A stretch of DNA of 32,357 nt from assembly GCA_017476575.1 (NCBI GenBank), contig JAFUZO010000046.1, positions 1 to 32,357 of the forward strand, in the 5' to 3' direction. Positions 1-6,428 of this stretch are shown piece by piece. The DNA is from Bacteroidales bacterium (GTDB lineage Bacteria > Bacteroidota > Bacteroidia > Bacteroidales > UBA932). The first letter of the stretch is position 1. The number at the start of each line of letters is the position of its first letter. The translations under genes and the position numbers were made by a program. The notes under the pieces were generated by a model. That model had not been told where the DNA came from and ran no database searches. It saw only the letters and a program-made list of their open reading frames with translations.

Positions 1-773
1 GCGCCGAGCGCCATGGTGGCGAGGATGGAGCCGCAGTAGGACTCGGACAGGTCGGCACCCATGCCGGCTACGTCGCCCACGTTGTCGCCCACGTTGTCGG
101 CGATGGTGGCCGGGTTGCGCGGGTCGTCCTCGGGTATGTCCTGTTCGACCTTGCCGACGATGTCGGCGCCCACGTCGGCCGCCTTGGTGTAGATTCCGCC
201 GCCGACACGGGCGAAGAGCGCCTGGGTGGAGGCGCCCATGCCGAAGGTGAGCATGGTGGTGGTGATGACGACGAGGGTCTGCGCATCGGACGCCTCATGC
301 ACGCAGGCGCGGAGGATCAGCCACCACAGCGAGATATCCAGAAGGCCCAGGCCGACGACAGTCAGGCCCATCACCGCACCGGAACGGAAGGCGATCTTGA
401 GGCCGGCATCCAGCGAGCGGCTGGTCGCGTTGGCGGTCCGGGCGGAGGCATAGGTCGCCGTCTTCATGCCCACGAAGCCTGCGAGGCCGGAGAAGAAGCC
501 GCCGGTCAGGAAGGCGAACGGGACCCAGGGATTCTGTACGCCGAAGCCATAGGCCAGGATGGCGAACAGGACGGCCAGGACGGCGAAGACGATGATGACG
601 ACCTTATATTGCTGGCGCAGGTAGGCCATCGCCCCCTCGCGTACATATTGCGCAATCTCTTTCATGGTCGGGGTGCCCTCGCTCTCCTTCATCATCTGGC
701 GGAAGAAAATCCAAGCGAAGAGCAGCGCTATCAGCGATGCCGCAGGCACAAGATAGAACAAAGCATGCATCAT
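1..773 (-). CDS. hppA: Membrane-bound ion-pumping pyrophosphatase, N-terminal part
   Basis: Integral membrane enzyme that hydrolyses pyrophosphate and uses the energy to pump H+ or Na+ out of the cytoplasm. I translated this frame by hand from ATG at 773 (a second ATG follows at 770); it stays open for 257 codons to the window edge, so the C-terminal two thirds are missing. The family signatures are clear: a GGGIYTKAADVGADIVGKVE segment (the D-x7-KxE pyrophosphate/Mg site), followed by EDDPRNPATIADNVGDNVGD and AGMGADLSES. Hydrophobic segments lie near residues 2-22, 55-75, 82-105 and 130-155. It starts 66 bases after the MgtC-like gene and has its own -7 element. The residues that decide K+ dependence and ion choice lie outside the window, so H+ versus Na+ pumping cannot be told. 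Family assignment is very secure. Confidence 0.96.
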   Translation of the reverse strand, partial: MMHALFYLVPAASLIALLFAWIFFRQMMKESEGTPTMKEIAQYVREGAMAYLRQQYKVVIIVFAVLAVLFAILAYGFGVQNPWVPFAFLTGGFFSGLAGFVGMKTATYASARTANATSRSLDAGLKIAFRSGAVMGLTVVGLGLLDISLWWLILRACVHEASDAQTLVVITTTMLTFGMGASTQALFARVGGGIYTKAADVGADIVGKVEQDIPEDDPRNPATIADNVGDNVGDVAGMGADLSESYCGSILATMALG

Positions 774-798
774 AGTGGTTCGGTTAGTTGAATATCCG

Positions 799-806
799 CA
801 AAGATA
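799..806 (-). promoter_or_regulatory. hppA: Bacteroidota -7 promoter element for hppA
   Basis: Reading the minus strand, TATCTTTG at 806 to 799 matches the Bacteroidota -7 consensus TAnnTTTG exactly. It sits about 26 bases before the hppA ATG, giving a leader of roughly 20 bases. A good -33 TTG is not at the expected 19-21 base spacing (there is one only 12 bases upstream), so the call rests on the -7 box. Confidence 0.5.
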
Positions 807-839
807 CAAAAATAAAGACAAGTTGACACCGCAGCGCAC

Positions 840-1466
840 TTAATTCATACTTTCAATGGTAACCCCGTCCAGAGTGGAGAGCAGGGTATAGAGTTGCCGG
901 ACATAGTCTTTCTGCCGCAGACGCACCTGCAGGCGGGCCCTCCCCTCGGAAAGGGTGCAGGTCTCGACCTCGACCCGGGACTCCCGGAGCGTCTCCAGGA
1001 TAGCCGGGAGGGCCGTCCGGTCGTCCAGGATCAGGGTCAGGACCACGACCTTGTCGCCGTAGCGGAGGTGGAAGAAGTGCATCGCCTCCAGGCAGAGGGC
1101 CGTCATGATGGTGGCCGCTCCGGCCACGAGGTACATCCCCGCCCCGCTGGCAAGGCCGATGGCTGCCGCAACCCACAGGCCCGCCGCCGTCGTCACCCCG
1201 CGCACCGCGTTCTTCTGGAAGATGATGACGCCCGCACCGATAAAGCCGATGCCGGATACGACCTGGGCCGCGACCCGGGCCGCATCGAAATTACGTCCCT
1301 CGAATGCATATTGGGAGATGACCATGAACAAGGCGCTGCCGAGCGCCACGATGAAGTGTGTCCGGAATCCGGCCTCCTTGGCCCGGAGTTCCCGCTCCAG
1401 GCCAATGAGACCGCCCAGAAGACCGGCGACAAGCAGTCTGATGACAAAATTCCATTCCATAGGCAA
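840..1466 (-). CDS. MgtC/SapB-family inner membrane protein
   Basis: A 208-residue protein of the MgtC/SapB family. The N-terminal domain (about 1-130) is a bundle of hydrophobic helices containing the family signature GGLIGLERELRAKEAG around residues 18-33, followed by FRTHFIVALGSALF. The C-terminal part (about 135-208) is soluble and resembles the ACT-like domain of longer MgtC proteins. MgtC is linked in pathogens to survival at low Mg2+ and to control of ATP synthase and phosphate uptake; the role of stand-alone homologues is not settled. Its ATG lies directly against the stop of the DASS transporter (no gap), so it is very likely co-translated as the last gene of the phosphate-themed operon. 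The substrate or partner cannot be told from sequence. Confidence 0.88.
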   Translation of the reverse strand: MPMEWNFVIRLLVAGLLGGLIGLERELRAKEAGFRTHFIVALGSALFMVISQYAFEGRNFDAARVAAQVVSGIGFIGAGVIIFQKNAVRGVTTAAGLWVAAAIGLASGAGMYLVAGAATIMTALCLEAMHFFHLRYGDKVVVLTLILDDRTALPAILETLRESRVEVETCTLSEGRARLQVRLRQKDYVRQLYTLLSTLDGVTIESMN

Positions 1467-3062
1467 TCAGAATAATCCAGGTGTATAGCCCAGCCAGCGG
1501 AGCACCGTCTGTCCCCAGAGCAGGATGACCAGCCAACTGATGAACATCATCGTGATACCGAATTTGAACGTGTCGCTCCAACTGTACTGGTTGGTAGTGT
1601 AAAGGAGGGCCGCCGGCTTGCTGTTGAACGGCAGGACATAGACATGTCCCACCAGCATGGCGACCGGGAAGGCGAGGCTCATGACCGGATAGCCGAAGTT
1701 CTGCGCCACCCCGATGGCGATCGGGATGAAGATCAGTGTCTGCATGGTCTTGGACTGGAAGATCAAGGCGCTGATGAGCATAGCACCGGTCAGGAGCATG
1801 TAGAGGGCCCAGTACGGCGTCGAGGCCGTGATACCGAGCGAGGAGAAGGCGGCGTTGACCGCCGTCCCGGGCAGGCCGGTGGCATCCAGGCCGGCTCCAA
1901 GGGTATAGGCGCCGGCGGAGAACAGCAACAGGTGCCAGGGAATGTCGACGTCGTTCCACTTCACGACTCCGATCTTCGGCATGAGGGCGACGACGGCCCC
2001 GAGGAAGGCGACCGCCGTCTGGTTGATGCCGTGCTGTTTGTCCGTCGCCCACAGCAGGAGGACGGTCACGAAGATGACGATGGCACGGAATTCCTCACCT
2101 TTCATCCTGCCCATGGCGTCGAGTTCAGCCTTCAGCCGCTCCATGCCTCCTTCGATCTGCGGCTCCCGCTCTTCTTTCTTCAAGGGGAAGACAACCTTCG
2201 TCCCGACCACCCAGGCGATGAGGATCAGCACGACGCTCATCGGAAAGGCGGCCTTGAACCAGTCCTGGTAGCTGAACGACCCGATGCCCATCGCCCCGGC
2301 GATGAGGGACCCGGCCAGCAGGGTGGCCCCGGAGCCTGTCAGGAAGGCATTGGCGCCGAGGTTGATCTGGAAGAGGTTCTGCAGGACGAGGTTCCGTCCG
2401 AAGTTGTTGCGGCGGTCTCCGCCCGTCGCCCCGTAGATGGCGCACACGACCATGAAGATCGGCAGCAGGATGGCAGCCTTGGCCGTCGTCGCCGAGATGA
2501 AGGCCGACAGCACGAGATTGATGACGATGAAGCTGAAGATTACACCCGTGGCGTTCTTGCCGAAACGCAGGACGAACCAGAGGGCGAAGCGTTTCGCCAC
2601 CTGGGTCTTCACGAGCATCGAAGCCAGGACGAACGAGAGGATGTTGAGCCACATCACCGGATGGCCGAGCTGGGCATAGGCGACCTTGTCCGTCGTGATG
2701 CCGGTCAGCACGATGGTGAGGATGACAATCAGGGATGTCAGGTAGTTCGGCAGGGCCTCCGTAATCCACAGCACGATGGCTGCGGCGAAGACGGCCAGCA
2801 TCGCATAGTTGGCCCGGATGAACCCTGCCGGGCCGAGCTCGGCGAGCCGTCTGGCTGCCGCGCCCGACAGGGAGTCCAGGTCCATATTGTCCAGGAAGGG
2901 GATCTTGACAACCAGGAACAGGAGGATGAACACCAGGATGGCGAGAGGGCCGCCGAAGCGCTGCATCTGCCTTTCGAAGCCGGATTTGCGCATCTTCGGC
3001 AGCTTCTCGATCCGGTAGTTGTCCATGTCCAGGGGGTCGAATCCCCGGGAAGCATCACTCAT
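1467..3062 (-). CDS. DASS/SLC13-family anion symporter
   Basis: A 531-residue inner membrane transporter with about 12 hydrophobic segments, of the divalent anion:Na+ symporter (DASS, SLC13, CitT/ArsB-like) superfamily. A soluble N-terminal tail of about 40 residues precedes the first membrane segment. Conserved-looking blocks include SAFISATTAKAAILLPIF near residue 187, INLGANAFLTGSGATLLAGS near 233, and a second-repeat block FNSKPAALLYTTNQY near 485. Family members carry dicarboxylates, citrate, sulfate or, in the yeast Pho87/Pho90/Pho91 proteins, phosphate. The neighbours here (CYTH, porin, DUF47) make phosphate or a related anion a reasonable guess, but this is inference. The start overlaps the stop of the CYTH gene by ATGA, which indicates translational coupling. 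Confidence 0.88.
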   Translation of the reverse strand: MSDASRGFDPLDMDNYRIEKLPKMRKSGFERQMQRFGGPLAILVFILLFLVVKIPFLDNMDLDSLSGAAARRLAELGPAGFIRANYAMLAVFAAAIVLWITEALPNYLTSLIVILTIVLTGITTDKVAYAQLGHPVMWLNILSFVLASMLVKTQVAKRFALWFVLRFGKNATGVIFSFIVINLVLSAFISATTAKAAILLPIFMVVCAIYGATGGDRRNNFGRNLVLQNLFQINLGANAFLTGSGATLLAGSLIAGAMGIGSFSYQDWFKAAFPMSVVLILIAWVVGTKVVFPLKKEEREPQIEGGMERLKAELDAMGRMKGEEFRAIVIFVTVLLLWATDKQHGINQTAVAFLGAVVALMPKIGVVKWNDVDIPWHLLLFSAGAYTLGAGLDATGLPGTAVNAAFSSLGITASTPYWALYMLLTGAMLISALIFQSKTMQTLIFIPIAIGVAQNFGYPVMSLAFPVAMLVGHVYVLPFNSKPAALLYTTNQYSWSDTFKFGITMMFISWLVILLWGQTVLRWLGYTPGLF

Positions 3063-3529
3063 TTCCAGTTCTTGTAGGGGTTTTTCATGAGCATGGAGTT
3101 GTAATACTTCGGGTCGCCGGTGACTTCCTCACCGATCCAGGCGGGCTTGACGAAGGCCTCGTCCTCGGCACCGAGCTCCACTTCCGCGACAACCAGGCCG
3201 TCGTTGTCGCCGTAGAACTCGTCTACCTCGAAGGTGTGGTCGCCGCTCTTGACGAGGTAGCGGGTCTTGTCGATGACACCCGGTTCGCAGATCTCGAGCA
3301 GCTGCCGTACTTCCTCGACGGGGATTTCTTTCTCCCATTCGAAGCGGCTGGCGCCGGAGGCGTTGCCGATGCCCTTGATGGTAATGAAGCCCTTGTCGCC
3401 CTTGACCCGGACCCGGACGGTCCGCTCGGGGACGCTGGAGAGATAGCCTTGGGTGATGCGGGTAGCCTTGAAGGCCTCGTCCTTGAAATCTCCCTTTACC
3501 AGGAATTTCTTTTCGATTTCTTGTGCCAT
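3059..3529 (-). CDS. CYTH-domain inorganic triphosphatase
   Basis: A 156-residue single-domain CYTH protein (triphosphate tunnel metalloenzyme), cytoplasmic. I chose the ATG at 3529, giving MAQEIEKKFLV; an earlier in-frame ATG at 3559 would add ten residues overlapping the previous gene and is not needed. The ExExK signature is E4-I-E6-K-K8. Further tunnel residues fit the bacterial NeuTTM/CthTTM type: RTVRVRVKGDKGFITIKG (36-53), RFEWEKEIP (62-70), KTRY (88-91), FEVDEFYGDNDGLVVAEVEL (100-119) and EVTGDPKYYN (135-144). Characterised members of this subgroup hydrolyse inorganic tripolyphosphate to PPi plus Pi using Mg2+ or Mn2+. The gene lies 4 bases after the CYTH-like gene and overlaps the transporter start by 4 bases. 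Its PPi product would be a substrate for the nearby hppA. Confidence 0.92.
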   Translation of the reverse strand: MAQEIEKKFLVKGDFKDEAFKATRITQGYLSSVPERTVRVRVKGDKGFITIKGIGNASGASRFEWEKEIPVEEVRQLLEICEPGVIDKTRYLVKSGDHTFEVDEFYGDNDGLVVAEVELGAEDEAFVKPAWIGEEVTGDPKYYNSMLMKNPYKNWK

Positions 3530-3533
3530 AATC

Positions 3534-4172
3534 TTATTCGTTTGCCAAAGGTTTGTCACTCATACCGATCACGCGCTTGATAGCCTGGAGGTAGTTGATG
3601 TTCTCGACGCCTTCAAGGCCGACATCGGCGATGGTCTTCTTGATGTCTTCGATTTCCGTCGACTCGGAGTTGATGGTCACGACCTTGGCCCCGTTGATGA
3701 GCACGTTGCCCACCTCGCAGATGGTGCCGTTGACCATGTAGCCGAAACGCTGCTTGTGGACGCGGACGGCGGCGAGGTCCGGATTGGCCTTGACCATGGC
3801 GATGAACTCCTCCAGGGTATAGGTATCCTTCGTCAGCGCAGGCATCTCCACCATGAAGGCGGGGAAGACTTCTTTCTCAAGCACTTCGCGGGAAATCGGG
3901 AATTCGCCCTTCATGAGGGGGTTCCACTGTTCCAGGCCGTCAACCGTCCGGACATAGGTCTTGATGTCCATCTTGCCGCCGCGGATCTTGGTGTTGTTGA
4001 TGTCGTTCTTGGCCGAGATGATGTAGATCTCGTCGCTCTCGCGCTCCCAGACCTTCTCGGGGACGGGGACGGAAAGGCGGGCCATCCGTTTGTGGGCTTC
4101 ACAGAAGCACTGTCCGAAACTGCGGAATTCGAAGCGTGGCTTCGACTGCTCGCCGATTTTCAATTCTGCCAT
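3534..4172 (-). CDS. Conserved protein with CYTH-like features
   Basis: A 212-residue soluble protein with no signal peptide that I do not recognise as a named family. It shows a weak parallel to the CYTH/VTC fold. There is an acidic-basic strand FEFRSFG (14-20) where CYTH has ExExK, a basic strand TKIRGGKMDIKTYV (61-74), a strand VRVHKQRFGYMVNG (136-149), an acidic strand INSESTEIEDIKKT (167-180), and a C-terminal helix NYLQAIKRVIG (193-203) like the helix that ends CYTH domains. It sits immediately before a true CYTH gene, with a gap of 4 bases. It could be a divergent triphosphate-binding protein or a partner of the CYTH enzyme. The fold call is inference and needs a profile or structure comparison. 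Confidence 0.6.
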   Translation of the reverse strand: MAELKIGEQSKPRFEFRSFGQCFCEAHKRMARLSVPVPEKVWERESDEIYIISAKNDINNTKIRGGKMDIKTYVRTVDGLEQWNPLMKGEFPISREVLEKEVFPAFMVEMPALTKDTYTLEEFIAMVKANPDLAAVRVHKQRFGYMVNGTICEVGNVLINGAKVVTINSESTEIEDIKKTIADVGLEGVENINYLQAIKRVIGMSDKPLANE

Positions 4173-4194
4173 AATAATTCAGTATTTCAGGGTT

Positions 4195-5019
4195 TCAGTT
4201 TTTTACGTATTCGTCTTCCTCTGCCGTGGTCGAGTTGGCTTCGCCGGGTGTAGGCTGGGCGGTGGCCATCCACTTGCCGCTGCCGTCGGGGACGCGGCTC
4301 CAGGATCCGCTGTAGTTGGAAATGGAGGCACCCCAACTGCCGTCGTCCCCCTTGTCGCCGCGCTGGAAGAAATCGATCACCGTGCCGCTCGGATTGAACA
4401 GGTCGATGCGGACGCTCTTCTTGGCGGAGAAACCGCTGCTGAAGCCCCGCTCGGTCGTGCCCTTGGCACCGATGATGGCGAAGAAGCCGTGGGCAGGGAC
4501 CACCTCGCCGTCGATGCCGGTCCAGCAAAGCGACTCGTCCTTGTTGATGGTGACGCCGGTGAGCTTGATGGGATAGTCGCTGCCGTTGTAGAGTTCGAAG
4601 AACTTCTCCTCGTCGGCACCGGCCCCGTAGACTTCGTTGAGTTTCAACTGCGTCCAGTCGGGGGCCGGGTCGCCGACCTTGTAGGAATAGCGGTCGGAGA
4701 CGGTGGAGAAGCCGGCCGCATTGACCACTTCCACGGTGAAGGAAACCTCCGTGCCGTCGTCCATCGCGGGAATCGTGGCGGAATAGTCGGTCCCCGAACC
4801 GGTCATCGCTACGCTGGTGCCATTGTACTGGAGGGTGGCGGAGGACACGGCCTGGAGGCCGGTCACGGTGGCGGTCACGGTCACCGGGGTCGTGGAGGTC
4901 GGTGCCTCCGGGGTGTACACCACCTTCTCGATGGTCGAGGGGCCCTTGTACACCTCGTCTTTCACGCAGCCCGTGAGGGCCAGGAGTGCGGCAGAGGCCG
5001 CCAGCAGTATCTTTTTCAT
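4195..5019 (-). CDS. Lipoprotein with C-terminal lamin-tail domain
   Basis: A 274-residue predicted lipoprotein. The signal peptide MKKILLAASAALLALTGC ends in a lipobox with Cys18; V-K-D-E follows, so surface or outer-membrane sorting is plausible. Residues 33-120 read as an Ig/fibronectin-like beta domain rich in Thr, Ser and Val. Residues 128-262 fit a lamin-tail domain (LTD): LKLNEVYGAGADEEKFFELYN, then YPIKLTGVTI, FFAIIGAKG, a FNPSGTVIDFF block and WSRVPDGSGKW, ending in the typical PTPGEAN. LTDs in bacteria are found on secreted nucleases, phosphatases and adhesin-like proteins; no catalytic domain is seen here. It lies 19 bases downstream of the porin gene and may be its partner, for example as a surface-exposed binding protein. 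The ligand is unknown. Confidence 0.82.
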   Translation of the reverse strand: MKKILLAASAALLALTGCVKDEVYKGPSTIEKVVYTPEAPTSTTPVTVTATVTGLQAVSSATLQYNGTSVAMTGSGTDYSATIPAMDDGTEVSFTVEVVNAAGFSTVSDRYSYKVGDPAPDWTQLKLNEVYGAGADEEKFFELYNGSDYPIKLTGVTINKDESLCWTGIDGEVVPAHGFFAIIGAKGTTERGFSSGFSAKKSVRIDLFNPSGTVIDFFQRGDKGDDGSWGASISNYSGSWSRVPDGSGKWMATAQPTPGEANSTTAEEDEYVKN

Positions 5020-5038
5020 ATCGTATTCACTTTAAGGG

Positions 5039-6406
5039 TCAGAAATCGATTTCGAAACGGATGGAAAGCATGTGGTAGTCCACACCGGCCTTGCCGGCCG
5101 CCGTGACCACCTTCGTGTAATCCCGGGTCGGGTCGCCGGAAGCATCCAGGCCCACGTAGAGTTTGTCCTTGCCGTTGGCATAGCGGTCGTTGTTGTTGAA
5201 CTGGTAGTTCAACTGCATCTTCACGTTGTTGTTCACGTAGTAGTTCAGGCCCAGGGTGTAAGCCTCGGCGCTGCCGCCGAAGACGGCTCCGTCGTTCAGG
5301 TCGCAGAACTCATAGCGTCCGCATAGTTCGATGTCGCCCCACTTGCGGCCACGCTCGACCTTGGTGTACTTGCCGCCGTTGGCGTCATAGCGCTGCCTGC
5401 CCCCGAACAGGAGGTAGCCGGCCTGGAGATACCAGCCCTTGAAATTTTTCGCCGCGGGATCGGCGGCATCCGCCTTGAAGCGGACGTTGTCGGCCAGGTA
5501 GGCGCCTTCATAGCGGAGACCGTTCCAGTGGCCGGCGAGCTCGACGGTCCACAGGTTGTTGTGGTCGAAGCCCGGGAGGTTGTTGGTGTCGAGGTATTTC
5601 TTGCGGTTGATGTTGGTGGAGTTGCGGCAACTGGCCCGGTACGTCCCCCATTCACCGGTGGCGAGGTCCGTCGTCGTAGTGCGGTACGAGTAGGCCGCAC
5701 CGATGTGCAGGCTGGCGTTATCCAGCTTGTAGAGCGGACGGAACACGACCTTCGTGGTGAGGGAGTAGCCGGAGTTGCGGCCGAAGTCCTTGTTGTTGTC
5801 GGCCACGTTGTCCCATTCTTCCTGACCGGCAATCTTCTGGGAGAAGGCGCCTGCGGAGAACCAGAGCCAATCCTTCGCATACTTGGCGTTGAAGCCCAGG
5901 TGGCGGGACGGTGCCAGGGCGGAGCATACCATCGGGCGCTCGATGAACTGGAGGTAGCGCGAAGTGGTGTTCCGCTGGATGGAGAAGTTCTCCTTGAAGT
6001 TGCCGACCTGGAGGTCCAGATTCGGGATGCCGGTATAGCGGACGATGGCATCCTTCAGTTCTACCAGGCCGTTGGCGAGATCCATATCGAACTCGCCGTA
6101 CCAGTTCTCGTCGACCTGGCCTTTGATGGCGAAACGGGCACGGCGGATGCTGGTGCCGTTGCCGATCGGATCGGCATAAGAGGGGGCGCCGAAATAGACG
6201 GCACCATCCACCTGGGCACGGGTGTCGAACCAGACCTTGTAGCCGCTCCGGGGCGATTCAAGGACGAGGATACCATCCTGGGCTTCAACGTCCAGGCGGT
6301 CCGACGCGACGGCCACACCGTACTGGTTGTACTTGACCGCTTTCTGTGCAAATGCCGCCGGGGTGGCCAGCAGCAGCATCGCCGTTACATAAAGTAGGTT
6401 ACGCAT
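5039..6406 (-). CDS. Phosphate/polyphosphate-selective porin (OprO/OprP family)
   Basis: A 455-residue outer membrane beta-barrel protein. It has a cleavable signal peptide (about 1-20, ending AAFAQ) and a C-terminal strand ending in DYHMLSIRFEIDF, with a terminal Phe as expected for Omp insertion. Barrel strands alternate throughout, for example WYGEFDMDLANGLVELKDA and TLGLNYYVNNNVKMQLNY. The order of blocks (RRARFAIKGQVDENWYGEFD, then VGNFKENFSIQRNTTSRYLQFIERP, then KDWLWFSAGAFS) is that of the OprO/OprP family. Those porins pass phosphate and polyphosphate through Lys/Arg-lined eyelets in Pseudomonas. Selectivity in Bacteroidota homologues is not proven. Its place 22 bases after a PiT-like gene and one gene beyond a DUF47 gene supports phosphate. 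Confidence 0.87.
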   Translation of the reverse strand: MRNLLYVTAMLLLATPAAFAQKAVKYNQYGVAVASDRLDVEAQDGILVLESPRSGYKVWFDTRAQVDGAVYFGAPSYADPIGNGTSIRRARFAIKGQVDENWYGEFDMDLANGLVELKDAIVRYTGIPNLDLQVGNFKENFSIQRNTTSRYLQFIERPMVCSALAPSRHLGFNAKYAKDWLWFSAGAFSQKIAGQEEWDNVADNNKDFGRNSGYSLTTKVVFRPLYKLDNASLHIGAAYSYRTTTTDLATGEWGTYRASCRNSTNINRKKYLDTNNLPGFDHNNLWTVELAGHWNGLRYEGAYLADNVRFKADAADPAAKNFKGWYLQAGYLLFGGRQRYDANGGKYTKVERGRKWGDIELCGRYEFCDLNDGAVFGGSAEAYTLGLNYYVNNNVKMQLNYQFNNNDRYANGKDKLYVGLDASGDPTRDYTKVVTAAGKAGVDYHMLSIRFEIDF

Positions 6407-6428
6407 GATTGTGTTGATTGAGTGGTTT

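Noticed and set aside
1644..3077. Long plus-strand open frame (477 codons) opposite the DASS transporter
   Set aside because: Extreme His/Asp/Gly/Glu composition typical of the antisense of a GC-rich membrane-protein gene; the minus-strand product is a clear transporter.
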